Below are positions 1 through 13,500 of a stretch of 64,000 bases of DNA, in pieces. Below the pieces are notes generated by a model. The model ran no database searches. It was not told the origin of the DNA and saw only the letters and a list, made by a program, of their open reading frames with translations. The first letter of the stretch is position 1; each line of letters opens with the position of its first letter. Where the stretch lies: NCBI GenBank assembly GCA_036365455.1, contig JAWQUS010000010.1:14082501-14146500 (forward strand), given 5' to 3'. Origin of the DNA: Macrosoma leucophasiata. Taxonomy: Eukaryota > Arthropoda > Insecta > Lepidoptera > Hedylidae. The position numbers and the translations under genes were made by a program.

Positions 1-1257
1 GGTTAATTGTTTGCGTACGTTGTATATATATTCCATTCTTATATTTCTTAATATTCATGTTAAAAAAATTTAAAGCAACTCTTTCAAAAACACCTCTTCA
101 GTGATATTTTCGCATTTTGACGAATAGAAAAGTATGGAGAGGGCGCGCTACATTTCTATAGCCTCGAGGGAAAGCACTTTGATGTATAAAAAGTGCTTGT
201 TGCTTGTACTAATTTGCGTCGTGAGCAACACGTTACGTTTATTCAGGCGCCATTTACCGGGTTACTTTTTAAACATTTGAAATATTTGTGCTATTACACT
301 AACTTTTTATGCTTTGTACGTAGCTAATTAAAGTGTGAAAAAAATTAAAGTGTGAAAAAAATTAAAGTGATTTCTGAAAAAAGCTTGAGGTAAATGTTTA
401 ATACAAGTCATATTTTAAACGATCGCTCGATTATATGAATTCAAAATTTATCGCTTAAATAATAAAAATGAATTTTGAAAACATCTGGCACAAATACAAG
501 GGTAGGGAAAATAAAACGCCGAAAGTCAAGCTTATTACCTACAGACAAACATTGCGGCGCCAAACGAGTGCCAAATAGTTCGACTTTGTGTTGAAAACAC
601 TTTTATTTGGACGCTATTAGAGAGACGGGTCACGATTTTTGTTGGGGCCACGTACCTAATGCCTGCACACTCGTTACATAACAACATAACGAAATAACAG
701 GGCCGTAGAAAGCTAAGATGAACACTAACCTGCACCAATGTATCACTACTTTTTTCACATAAGAGCAGATTTTCGTAGCCTACAAGGATCTCTTATTATT
801 TCCGTTCATGCGCAGCTTAGCTCTGAGACTTTAAGTATCTACCTACAAGGAAGATGTAATTTGCCATGAACGGCTTTACACAATTAGTCAAGTAGAATAA
901 TGTAGAAGAGGTACGGGAGCTGTGTAAAGACCATGATATTCGGTGTTCAACGCTCTCTACCTACCGTGTACTAAACCCGAGACTTGGCGTGAATATATGT
1001 ACAATTACATCTACACAACGGGGTAAAACATTATTTAAAAAAAAAATGGGTAGTTAAGTACTACTCTATGCATAAAGTGATGATGCTATCTGACTTGAAT
1101 GATGTTATTTGAAAGGATGAAATCGAGGAATTCCGGGGAGTAATCAGGCATATTATTTAGGTGGGTTTTTGGAATGCATCCATTTCTGTATCGTACAAGA
1201 TGACCCATTCAATCCAAAATGGCCAATTTGGCACTAGAGCTGAGGACTTTTATCTCT

Positions 1258-1297
1258 GAGACTAGAAAGTATCAAGTTTTTGTTACTTTCTAGTCTC
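1258..1297. repeat. Short perfect inverted repeat
   Basis: Perfect 14-bp arms (1258-1271 and 1284-1297; arm GAGACTAGAAAGTA) are separated by 12 bp. The rest of 1-1481 holds nothing I recognise on either strand and is read as intron of synapsin and of the nested TIMP gene. Confidence 0.6.
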
Positions 1298-1481
1298 GAA
1301 ATAGACTCGATACGTAGGTTTAGGGATTTTTTTGGAAATCGGTCAAATGTACCCCGGAAATTCGGGGAATTGGGCCATAAGTTGCGGGGAATCCATTTTT
1401 TTGCTCTGGCAGTATTGCTGCTGATCGCAAAAAATGTGTTGACAATGAAATTGTAGCTAACATTTAGTTTTTAATATGCAG

Positions 1482-1604
1482 GTGCACAGAACGAGACGAA
1501 GCATGAAATCGCGGAATACCTGCGTGATGGGCAACGGCGAGTGCTTCGAGCGACACGGCATCTGCCTGCACGATCGCGAGAGACGCTGCCGATGGACTAG
1601 GTAA
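1482..1604 (+). CDS. Timp: TIMP C-terminal exon, nested antisense in a synapsin intron
   Basis: An acceptor (TTTTTAATATGCAG, ending 1481) opens a phase-0 frame of 40 codons ending with TAA at 1602, immediately followed by a second TAA. The peptide carries a cysteine ladder, NTC-x5-EC-x5-GIC-x6-RCRW, which matches in spacing and in the final CRW the C-terminal subdomain of insect tissue inhibitors of metalloproteinases as I recall them. TIMPs are secreted inhibitors of matrix metalloproteinases; the N-terminal inhibitory domain would be on exons left of the window. The exon is antisense to synapsin and lies in a synapsin intron, the known position of Timp in Drosophila and of TIMP genes in vertebrate synapsin genes, which is strong contextual support. 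A donor-like GTAATA begins at 1601, so a further exon is possible. The identity rests on a short peptide plus synteny. Confidence 0.78.
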   Translation: MHRTRRSMKSRNTCVMGNGECFERHGICLHDRERRCRWTR

Positions 1605-1756
1605 TAATACTACATAATAAAACATAACTATTTACCTGTAATCCCCGACTGGATAGGCAGTAAATGCATCCATTCAATCATACATACAAACACACACTAT
1701 TCACCGGTTACGTGAAACCAGATATTTCAATATAGAGCTGCGATGTCACTCCATAA

Positions 1757-1880
1757 GCCTGTATTCTGCCTCCTGGCCGGTAATTACTGGGCCGCCATCT
1801 GACTGGAACACGGTAGTGCTAAACACCATATAGCAGCGACTAGATAAGGTAATGCGGTGATGCCTACGTCCGCTAACTCT
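1757..1880 (-). repeat. Degraded fragment of the ~285-bp A-tailed repeat
   Basis: Shares 'GGAACACGGTAGTGCTAAACAC' -like and 'GGTAATGCGGTGATGCCTACG' -like segments with the well-preserved copies, in reverse orientation, with many substitutions and no tail. From 1881 to about 3160 I see only AT-rich DNA without recognisable genes. Confidence 0.6.
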
Positions 1881-3167
1881 GCTCTCCACTCCACTACTAC
1901 ATCACCAGCAAAATATAATATATTTATCACATTACTATGACCTCGTTAATGTTTTAATTTTTAAAGATATCATTTTTTTCGTAGACTACCTAGTTATTGT
2001 AATCGTTAACGGCTGTCATGAACCACTTATCCTTTTACTACTTCTTGGCACCACACAAAAAATATAGAATGTATTGAGCGGAAGTTACTTCAACAATTCA
2101 TACCAATATATCAGACGGCTTTTGGTATCCATTAATTTTTTGTCAACTTAATCGAATTGTATGAAAATGATTTATGAACCCAAACGTAGTATCAGATTAC
2201 GTTGACATTACCTAACTTACAATATGCGACAAAAGAAGTTCAACGATGTGATTAATGTATTACTTTTCAATGTGAACGTGTATCTTTATAATACCCAATA
2301 GTAGTTATTGTAGGTAAGTAACACATAATAGATCTCCGCACCTATTTCGTTGTTTTCGACTCTACCCAAATGTTGACTGGTAGGCAATGCCTTTCAGTTG
2401 CATTAAGTCCGAGAAATTATAGTAATTCACTAAACGTGACACTTCTACTACGATGTATTTGAAATAGTGCACGCCACAGTGCGCTGCCGAAAAATGAAAA
2501 AAAAAAGTTAATATTCATAAAATTATCTCACATTCCTTGTGATACGGCCAATAACTTCAAAAAAATATTATAGATCGATTATACTGCCAAGACAAAATAT
2601 TTTTTATTTGGGAAAACAACCGATAAAATATCACCTATATTATCTTCTCTACTATAATTAATACTATAAATTCTCTACCATACTCCTCCGAAAGAGAAAG
2701 AGTCTGAGAATCGGCCACCATAATATATATTTTCCATGCCTCTTAAGTGATAAGTGTGATTCTCACAATTTCTTTTTTCATTTTTGTAAACATTTAATTT
2801 TTTATAAGCTCATATTTAAGGCGATACGAAGTTCGTCGGGACAGCTAGTGTCTGTATATAATAATTTGCCTCTGTATATAATATAGCTCCAGTTCGTTCT
2901 GTACAATTCAGTCATTACTGACGCTTTTTCATCATAATATAGTACAGGAAAATAAGCATCAAGCACAGTTTTATGACATAGTACGTTGCTGTTACTTCCT
3001 AAAATGGTTGAATTTATTGTCATGCTTATATAAAGCAATAATGTCCTGCAAAGTGCCAATTGAGCACTTTGCAGTACTTAATTACACAATAGGCCCACTG
3101 AGGCCTCAGATATTTCTATTCTCCATCAGAATTTAGAGAGCTGTCGTAAGTATAGAATCACTTCAAT

Positions 3168-3270
3168 GGAAAGATGTCCACGGCTGGACAAAAGCCTTCT
3201 CCCAAGATGCCCACAACAGGCGTGCGGTTCAAATTAGGAAATGAATTGGCGATCGCAGTAATTACTTATT
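3168..3270 (+). repeat. Dispersed repeat fragment ('gatgtccac..ctggac' type)
   Basis: 'AAAGATGTCCACGGCTGGAC' followed by 'GGCGATCGCAG' recurs at about 11850-11945, and the same phrase is common in lepidopteran genomes. It is probably a fragment of an old retrotransposon. No coding potential seen. Confidence 0.55.
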
Positions 3271-3275
3271 ATTTC

Positions 3276-3566
3276 ACTGGTGGTAGAGCTCCAGTGACGG
3301 AGCTCGCGGGCGTAGGCACCACCGCATTACCTAATATACCTACTTGCCGCTAAATGGTACTGTTCAACACTATTGTGTTCCGTTCAGATATTAATGTACG
3401 GCCCTGTAATTTCCGGCACAGATGCATAACGCCTTAGGCCTCAGGAGTGGCAACGCATCTGCATTTTGACCTCTGGTCTTTGTGTAGGTGTCTATAGGCT
3501 GCAGTAATCACTTAACATCAATGTGAACTGCGTGTCTGTTTGCCACTATCATTACATAAAAAAAAA
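3276..3566 (+). repeat. ~285-bp A-tailed repeat, well preserved
   Basis: Near full-length copy of the commonest repeat in this window. It begins ACTGGTGGTAGAGCTCCAGT, has a middle segment 'TACGGCCCTGTAATTTCCGG', and ends 'CATTACAT' plus A9. No tRNA-like A and B boxes and no open reading frame are visible, so it is either a non-tRNA SINE or a short 3' end of a non-LTR element. No clear target-site duplication flanks it. Confidence 0.8.
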
Positions 3567-4433
3567 TCTCCTCCACTAGTTGTAAGTGGAGTCGTCAAGC
3601 CCCTACGCCCAAGTATAGAATACTGGGAAGTCAGGAAGTCATTCTCAGTGTACTTGCAGAAACTGATTGATCAATGTACCTAAATTGTTTGTTTCAGAGC
3701 CCCAGCCCTCACGAGATGCCTCCAAAAACAACACTTCAACACCACTATGACTTGATTCAGATCCGCCAACTGGTCAACACTAATCGTAACTACCATTTGT
3801 ATATCTCGCCACGAAACCATTGAAATTCCGCTGTTACCCAAGTATTTATTCCAAACCCAGTCGGAATAATGCAAGCCAAAATTTTCTCTAACCCATCTCA
3901 TCGTAGATTAATTTTCGCGTGTAATGTTAGGCCGCACAAGTATCGCTGCGAACAGCTTTTTTTGGGAATTTTTTGGAGGTCAAGAGAACAATAAGCAATC
4001 AATTCTTGCTAATTTCAGTGAACCATTATGTTATATTGAAATGGAAGGAAGTAGTTAGATGAAACCGGCAGCCAGAGTGGAAAAATGTATGTTGTATTAT
4101 TGAATGTGGGTATGATCGATATAAAAACGCCTTTTCGAGATTCTATGTGACGAATTTACCTATACGAACCTTGTCTACCAATATGTGTAAAATTATTTAG
4201 ACGCTCCCATATTGTTGTTTCGTCGTTCAGTTCAGAGACGGAAATATTTTTTGAAGTTGTTTTGTATTATTTATTTTAAGTTAAACTATTTATGGTTAAG
4301 ATGAACGCTGTAAATTAACAAAAAATAGTCATTTAAGTTAATCTAGAAAATAAATAAGAAATATCATATTATGTGCATTTTTTTTTCACCGCCTGTCAAT
4401 TTATAATAGCAAATTAGCATTACGTGTACTTAC

Positions 4434-4538
4434 CATGTCTGTATGATTGTGATAGTAGGTCTGCTCGATGAGTGGGAAGTTTTCTCTGCCTAAACGTCTT
4501 TGCAGCTGCAGAAGGTGGCCAAATACCCAGGGACGATC
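4434..4538 (-). CDS. Syn: Synapsin exon: C domain, [14 protein letters not shown] segment
   Basis: 35 codons in phase 0 between acceptor ...CTATAG and donor GTAAGT. The peptide contains [19 protein letters not shown] and [12 protein letters not shown], the segment of the synapsin C domain just before the ATP-grasp half. This is the last synapsin exon inside the window; the next one, toward lower coordinates, is beyond the left edge, so the intron that hosts the TIMP exon is at least 4.4 kb long. Confidence 0.95.
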
Positions 4539-7500
4539 CTATAGCAAGAAAATATTTATTGTATTAATTTTTTTACTTTTCTCTTGTTATATTCAACACA
4601 GATACAAATAAGACGACTAATTACATATCTCAAACTCACAAAATATATTTAAATAGCTGTTGCCCGCGGCTTCGCCCGCGTGTATGTCGTTTCATAAATA
4701 ACTAAGTAGCCTATTTTTGATACCTAATATGTTATTTCTCAAAGTCAGTTCTATCTCTGTACCAAATTTAATTGAAATCGGTTCAGTCGTTTGGACGTGA
4801 AAAGGTAACAGACAGACAGACAGAGTTACTTTCGCATTTATAATATTAGTAGGTATTAGATTTTCAGTTCAATAATCTATGTACAATGATGTATTTTTTC
4901 TTCTTCTGTATTTTTTTAGACTTGGAGTCGCCATGCGACTATGCCAGCCTAGTAATAGCCAATTAATATCGCCTAATCATAGACTTACGTATACCATTGT
5001 AAAGCGTTTTAGCTACATCACTCAATGGATCAGCTAAGATGCTTTGAATTACACCGACAGCCCTTAAAAGGGAGAGTTTTCTCATGGTTTTCCCTAAGTA
5101 ATCCTACAACAATAATAACACCTTAGCGCGTATATGAAAATGACTTATGCTGATATTGTACTTTGTACATGTAATATTTCATAACGTGCCTCATAACTTA
5201 GTTTGTACAATACACAGATATAAGACTTACAAGACACGAAACTTTGCTATCAAAGCAAAAGCTTTGAGGAATACGAAATAAGTCTGTCCTTATTACGAAT
5301 AATTCATTCCTGAATCATAAAAGTGCAAAGTAAAAATAAAAACAACGTGATAGCAAATTTACGACCCAATCGGTCGGCAAAGAAAAAGCTTTCTCATAAC
5401 ATAATAAGTAAGTCAGCATTGAGAAAGCTGCATGAAAAATTAATTTGTTTTTTGAGAAGTTGCTTCTTTTGCGAGGTCTTGTTTTGCTATCATTATTTTA
5501 TATTTAGATTATATAGGCTACATTTTGTTTTTTAGATTGTATTAAAATAACGTCGGTACGTAATTTCAAATGATTTCGGTAGTTTTTAGTAATTAAAAGT
5601 AAATCCCAAAACAAAGTCGCGTGCATTGCATATAAGCAGAACCAGAACGGGCTCTACCTCAATATATTGCGGTAGGCTTGGGTTAGGGTACTTTTTTTCT
5701 TTAGAAATACATTTACATATTTTGAATGAATTATGTAAGTACCTAGTAGTTTTTAATATTCTACATTTTTGAAAACAGTTTTTTTTTGAGGAGGTGGTGA
5801 GATAAGCTCTGCCTATTTACTTATATGCAATGCAAACTTACTTCTTTTAAAAATGTTAAGTATTCAAAATTAGATATAGGCCTAATTCATCGACGCAATC
5901 CGAAATAAATGAGGTAGGTAGGCTCCGCCCATTCTGCCTGTATGTAATGTACGCCACTGAATCATTTATAAGGATTGAGGTTCTTATACCTAATAATATC
6001 ATCTAAATTACCTGGAAATGGTAGATTGAGTTGAGACTGTTGATGGAGGGTACGCCGCCGAATTTGAGGCCGAGCAGAAGAGCACGGTGATCGGCGCCAG
6101 CGTCTCGTACGTTCTGTCTTACCAGCACAAAGTCCGGCCTGCATTGAGCAGATTAAATTAGGCTTTTTATGTCTTGAACTGACAAACAGGTGAACAGTTC
6201 AGATTGTTGGTTAGTGAATTCTGTAACCTAGACACGTCTAATTAAAAACGTTAATAGATTTCAATGTTGTTGTGTTAGACTACAGACATTGACACAAAAT
6301 ACCCGGGGGGCGGCCGCCTTACTCTAATGCTTTCAATTATGATTATCTTGTCAGTTTCGTACCGCCTATTAAAACATTTTGCTCAAAAGTATTAGGTTAG
6401 GATCCCACTGCAGAATCATTTCATAGATCCAGATATGCTGAAACCTAATTTTTAAGCATATTTATAATCTAGGGAATATATATCCACTAGATTGCCAATC
6501 AAAAAATGGCTGCAAGTATTTTTAACTAAATTATTTTATCTTTAACAGCCAGCATCTCTTATTTCCGTCCAATTTCATTTGGCTTCCGTATATCATAATA
6601 ATGAGAAAATAATACCTTTAATTTGATATGTAAATAATACATGTATGTTATGGACGTGAAAAGTTAACGGGGCGAAACGAAAATACGTAGGGGAGGCCAA
6701 GTGCGCAACGGCAGCCGTGATTTTTCAGAATCTTTATACATATTGCCGTGAAGTGGATGATATTTTATTGAAAAACAAAGTATAAAAACCTTTCCCAAAA
6801 AAAAAAAAATACTTGCGGCCATTTTTATAGTGTGTATAAAAGTAGTGGATATAAAATATATTCTCTAGATTATAAATATACGTATAAATTAGGTTTGCAG
6901 CATATCTGGATGAACGAAATGATTCTGCAGTGGGTTCCTAACCTGTAATGGTCACTTTATGTTTTCTGACAACTTGAGGCAGTAGTGATGCATGTGTACC
7001 ATCTGCCTCTCCGTCCACGACTAGTTGTTAATCACTGGTATTTTTAACCGAGTTCAAAAAAACGAGAAGGTTCTCAATTTGGCCGGTATATTTTTTTGAT
7101 ACCTATTATTTAAACTGAACACCGAGATGAGTACTACCTTCATGAATATAGATAGCTATTCGTACATAAGCTGATGAAAAAACACTAATTTACGAGATGT
7201 AGAAATACACCACCAGTGAATTTATATTTTGAGAGTAAGTTTTATACTATTTAATATGCCTACCATGTTATGTACTTTAAAAAATATTCAATCAACTTAG
7301 GGGCTCAATACGTATAATTAACCCCAAAAATGAGAAACTCTCTCTTTCAAAACCACCCCGAAGCAACGGCGGGCACTCAGTCAGCGTTGTATTTTTTTTG
7401 AGTGATTAGCGAATGTCAGAAAAATGTTAATTTATGTCTACCATACGCCCACATTTTTTCAGTCTACGGCAGTGTTTTTCAACCCTTTTTCGTAACTTAA

Positions 7501-10500
7501 CATCCTACATATGTAAATATAAAACATTAAAACATAACTTCATTCTGCATTAAGTACAACCATAGATTTATGGGTACAACAAATGAGGTAGTCAGAGACA
7601 AATACAAACACGCGCGAGAACAGCCAGCATCGTTTTTGAGTCTAATCAAATCATCGACGACACAACGCAGCTTCAATAAAATAGACATTGTATAGCGAGC
7701 CTTTAGACGTTCATAACTGGTGGGATGTCACTGATAATCTTCTTCACCGACCCATAGACAAAGGACTTATAATATTTAAAACGACGAAATATAGGTACAT
7801 TTACACCTATTCTGAATACTCTGGCCTACTCTCGTTCAAGGACCTCTTTTTTTTTTAGGGTTCCGTAGTAAACAAGGAACCCTTATTAGTATCGCCATGT
7901 CCGTCTGTCTGTCTGTCTGTCTGTCCGTCCGCAGTTTAGCGCAAAAACTATAAGTACTAGAGACTTGTAATTTGGCACAAGTATACATCTTAATTACGCC
8001 GACAAAGTGGTAGAATAAAAACATGAAAAAATATATATTCGCCTACATGTAACTCGCGGATATTTTTTTTATTTTCGATTTCCTTAAATTGTGTAGTATC
8101 GTTGGATAGGTCTTTAAAAAATAATATGGGGGTCTGAACATCAGTTTTCGATTTAGTTAACTGTTCGTGACTTATTAAGCTTTAAAGTGCAAATTTTCGT
8201 TAGACTCAAGTGTCCCCCCCCTACAGACTAAACGGTTGTTGTCAGAAATTCAGACGTTACGGCAATAGTAGCTACATATAACGAAATTAAAAGGAAAACT
8301 ATCACACTTAAGTGGGCCTTGCAAGTTTGCGAGTAATAGTCGATCAAATGTACTTTACTCGAAAATTTCGAACAAGTCCTTACAACATATTTATTAATTT
8401 TTTTCATTACATCTTTTACTCTGTAACAACGGAACCCTATACTGCGCGTGGCCCGACATGCACTTGACCGATTTTTTTTATTAGAATACTAGCTGACCCG
8501 GCAAACTTCGTATTGCCTCAGAATGAAAATATGACATGTGTCAAAGGTTTGATAGATACGGACCATTTGTATGGGAAAATGAAATGGTGGTTTTTACTAT
8601 TTCCCTTCAATTTCTTCATATTTTGTTACCTTTTAAACATTCCCTGGACTTTCAAAAATCATTCAAAATCAATATTAGCCAAATCGGTCCAGCTATTCAC
8701 GCGTGATGCCGTGACCAAGGAAAACGAGTTGCATTTTTATATATATAGATTTATTATATTATTGGTGCTTACACAATCGAACTGACACACGTGTCTCGTC
8801 GTGTTTGAATAAAATAAAATATTTGTATATCAAAAAAAGGATAATGGACTTACTTAAAACAGCGTGTGACTTTGGTACCTCCTCGATAAACCGCCATAGA
8901 CACGTTGGAACCATCCGAACTTGCCGTCACAGACAGCTCCTACGAAACCATAAAACATTATTAAACACCAACTCCTCGTAGTAATAAGTGGAAAGAGAGA
9001 CTTCGCTTTCTTCTACTAACTTAACTTTTGCAACAGCAATAAGAAACAATACAAACAAACAAACACTCACAGCCTCACATTACTTATATAGGTACCTGTG
9101 TCGTAGGTGCCGTTGTACACACACAACAAATACACAAGCGCCCAACCCCGAAAAAAATATCTGTAGGCCATACAAATATTAGTCCCGGTGCAAGGATCGA
9201 ACCCGCGACCCTTCGAATCAAACGGTCGTCTCACACCGCTGGACTAACCGGGTCGTCAATCAAACAATCTGTTATTACTTTCGTATAAGGAATGAAAACG
9301 TAGCGATAAATAAATTATAATTTTTGGTTTCATTTGCGAAATAGGTAATATGACAAAATAAAATCATAACTAAACCACAATCAAGTTAAGGCGGTCGAGC
9401 TACTAGAATTTTATTATGCGATAAATGTTAATGCTAAGTGCCACGACATCTCATAGCCTAACCCACCACTCAAACTCCCACTTATCTCGATTGTGCGAAA
9501 ACGGCGCATCAAATATTATATTCATAATTTAACTAGTGACTACGCGTGAACTAATAATGATTTCTATTGACACAGTTGCACAACTAAAGAAGCTCAATAT
9601 TATATGTAGAAAAACATAGCACCAGCAACTTAGCTGAGCACAGCACAGTTCAATTATGATTGATCGTTATAAAATAGGCATCCGCTTCATTTCCTTTTAG
9701 ATGCCACTTCCTATAGTGACGAACGCTAATTTAATGCGGCAACTTAATTTTCAGTAATGTTTCTGCGTGTCGACTGAAGTTGCTACGCCGCCGTGCTACG
9801 CAATTAACTCTCCTTAGACTTTGATTGTGTATTCTAATTTTCACCCAAATTGCGGTATCCATACCATTCATGTAAATGTAAACAAATTATTGGTTTTTGG
9901 AATTGGACAAATTGTTGGCCTCTACTTTTGATAGTTGGCAATAATAAAATACGCTTACACTCACAGCCTCATGTTACGAATACGAGTAAATACGTGTAGT
10001 GGGCACTATCGGATTAGGACCCTTTCATACCTTAAGCTATTTACGCTAATGTATCCAAGTTTTCTCCTCGATAACTAAAAAAGAGTTATTTCCCACATTT
10101 TTGGCAAATAACAATATTTTTATCAAAAATGTTGTTCACAACCCAGACCAATAAACAAATATTTATAGGCCATGCAAATATTTGTCCCGGTACGAGGATC
10201 GACTAGCCTCAACAACTTAGGATTACATCTGAAATATTTTTTCGAGCACGTAAATCGTTAAATGTAAGTAAGGATAATAATCTGGTAGAATTGTCCTCCT
10301 TGTAAGCACCTAGTTATTTACGTAGCGCTCACTGTCCCGTAAAATCTCATACTTAGAATAATTTTGGATGTTTTCGCATAAATTATGAATAATTTTATGG
10401 AAAGGGACCGACCCTAAAAGGACATTAATATTAGAAGTAGCCACGAATGTAATATTTACATTGCGTATCTGACGTAACACGTCACTTACTTAGTAATCTG

Positions 10501-13500
10501 CATAATTGATCCGATTGTGAGCGCGCGTTTTGATTAGTATTCATAACCCTATTATTTCAAAAGTCATAGTTCATTTTATTTTGTCGGAATAGATATTTTA
10601 TTTATTTATCTATTTATTTCAGGCAACAACAGATATGTTACTTGTCTAAACTAAATTAACATATACTTATGTATAAGTAGTGGAATAGCTCTAGTAACGG
10701 AGTATGAAGACAACACCTTATCTACTTGCCGCGAAATGGTAGTATTCTGCGCTTTCATATTCCGGTTCCAGTTAGGTGGTAATGTACGGCCCTATAATTT
10801 CCCTCACAGACTTACATATGATGCTGAAATCTCTATTATACGCTACAGTATTACTTACCCTCAATGTGAACTGTATGCTTACTATTTAAATAAATAAAAT
10901 ACGCTTACACTCACAGCCCCACACTAGGAGTACACCTGTGTCGTGGGTGCCATTATGCACATGCAACACATACACAAACACCCAGACCCGAAACAAATAT
11001 CTGTAGGTCATATAAATATTTGTACCGGTACATAAATCGAACCCGTGAGCCTCGGTTGAAACAACCGCAACGCCACTGGTGGAAACTCGTCAAATTTGCT
11101 CCTTTTAAAAAAATATATATCAACACGCGTTACGCATAGCGCGTTCGGTCCCATGCAGCATCCCATGTGATCCCGTTCAGTAGCGTATGTGTTTCTATAG
11201 GCGAAGAAACTGAATGTCCATGTGTTAAAGAAGGGTTACTAACATAAATGATTCGAACTAGTTTAAAGTAACGTTAGTTGTATGAGTTTGAACAAAAAAC
11301 CTGGTTACCAAAGTTACAATTTACTAGTGCAAGCCCAATTTTGCAAAGTAGCCGGAGCCGTCAGAAGCCCTCAGGCCGCCAGAAAAATATGACAATTGAT
11401 TTCTTATTGTTCTTGGACCATATAAGGTCCATCTGCTGCTTTGGAGAGTGTACTTAAACTTACCCTAAACTCAGCTTGTTCAACGCGTATATCCCATTCG
11501 CCGGGCAGTCGCCGGCCACGGAAGTACTTGGACCAGTCGGTGTTCTGGTCGTCCACCACGAGCAACGTCACGCACCTGTCCCGGTTGTACCCACGACCCA
11601 CGGATGCTACCGATGTTACGCTACCTGGTTACAGAACTCACAATTAAAAAAAGGAAAAGAAGAAGAGTATTGTTCTAAGAATTGTCAAACAATCATGCCG
11701 CTCACACTATTGATGATGGTAGTCAGTTAAGTTCAGTCTAAATGTTGTTGCTACTTTTGAGGCCTAAGTTGTGACTTTAAATGCAAAGCACTACACACAC
11801 GGACACTTCTGGTTTGCATAAGGTCCCCGAATCGTTCCCGTTATCATTTCAGCCGAAAGATGTCCACTGGTGGACCGAAGCCTCCCCGTAAGGAGGATAT
11901 GCCATAATCGCCACGCTTGGCTTGCGGATTGGCGATCGCAGTGGTGGTCATTTTAGTCGCAGGATCGTTCCCTTGACGGGAGTAAAATATTTTGAAATAA
12001 ATAATTTATAAAAAAAAACACCTAAAAAGGATTGCTTGCTAGAAATTTATACTCAAAAGGATATGGAATTCTATTATTGGACTGGTATAGGCTTAAAAAA
12101 TAAATAACACTGAAACAGAAGGTGTCAAGAAGAACTTATGTATCTTAAATATTGATTTATGTATCTTAGTCTTCAAACTAAAAACAAAGTTGCTATCACC
12201 ATTAACTTTGTTTTTAGTTTCGATCCAATTAGTTCCAGTGACGATACTCTAGGACGTAGGCTGGCTTTACCACATTACCTAGTTTATCTTCCACAAAATG
12301 GCAGTGTTCAACGCTATTTTGTTCCGTTTAGATGATAATGTATGGCACCCTTATAATTATCATAGAGGCAAAACAACTTAGTCCTCAAAGATGGTAACAC
12401 ATCTGCATTTTTACAGTTTTGTGGATAAGCTGCATTTACTTACCACCTATGTGAACTGAATGATTGTTTGCCACCACCATAACATAAAAAAACGTAACTT
12501 CAGTATACACCGAAAGAGTAAACATATAGCTTCAATGCATACATTTACTTTTGCAAACAACCACAATTCAGCAATTAAGTTTTGTCTTATTGACATCTCC
12601 GGGTATTTTACCAAACGCCGAGAGTGGCACTAGGCACCTCAAAAAATGGAAAAATCCCACTTAGGTACTCCCGACCCGGAAATCGAACCTAGGATCGAAT
12701 CGAGCGTAGCAGTAGTTAACCACAATATAAAAAAAAATCTTTAAAAGACTCATATATTACCAAGCAAATTGGCTCCCTGATCGCGTGCGGCACCAGTAAG
12801 CGACTGTACTCGCTGCAGCAGTGACTCCCGCGACTTGGCCGGCGAAGACGGGGCGGACGTCCCTCGGGAGCCGCCGCGCAGGTTGAGGGACAGGTCGCCG
12901 CCCGCACCCCCTGGGGGAGCCCCGCTCGTCGTACTGGGGGCTGGTGACGACGTCCCGCTGCTGATGCTACCACCCGTCGCTGAACGAAATCGTATTGTTA
13001 TTTATAAAAACTAATACGTTTTGAAAAAAATATAATTTCTTTCGTAGGTACTTCGATATTATGAGCAGTTATGGTTAGTTGTTTCTTATAATTATAAATG
13101 ATTAATGGCGAAGAAACACTCCAAACCTACATCTGTCTAGGAAGTCCCCAAAACTGCTTAAATCCTTGAGGTGCAATTGACGCTTTGAGATTATTATTTA
13201 CGCAAAAAAGCTTGTGTTAACATAAAAAAGAAGAAAAAGATTAAAATATTCTCACCCTGTGAAGTCGGTCTCTGGTTCTGCGGCTTCGGCTGGCTGGTGG
13301 TAGCCGGGCGGCCGGTGTAGGGGTCCACTTCGCCCTCATCGCACTCAGACTGCAGGTCCCCCGAGCTGAATCTGCGCAACGCCTCCACTGAGCTACAGGC
13401 GCCGCGCACGCACCACCGCGGGACAGGGACACGCACAGAAGGGAAACCGACACACACAATGTAGCTCACTCATCCCCTAAACCAGAGTTACTCAAAGTGG

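Noticed and set aside
1616..1621. AATAAA 12 bp after the TIMP stop as a poly(A) signal
   Set aside because: Too close to the stop to be typical and the hexamer is frequent in AT-rich DNA; not scored as a feature.
3680..3901. Open frame on the minus strand and a nearly open plus-strand frame after a TTGTTTCAG acceptor-like site
   Set aside because: No family resemblance, a stop in the plus frame, no donor in phase and no partner exon; treated as chance.
7901..7930. GTCT/GTCC tandem run as a CRISPR-like or regulatory array
   Set aside because: Simple microsatellite inside a dispersed repeat; no spacers.
8513..8785. 90-codon plus-strand frame
   Set aside because: It lies across a recognisable RTE-like tail (8488-8755) and has no start context or homology.
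9194..9246. Possible tRNA gene (A and B boxes present)
   Set aside because: No acceptor stem or full cloverleaf; the same unit recurs at 9950, 10895 and 47311 as a SINE.
11593..11606. Alternative acceptor AG|GTGCGTGACG for the LLVVDDQ synapsin exon
   Set aside because: Phase does not match the preceding exon; the TCGGTAG acceptor keeps the frame.
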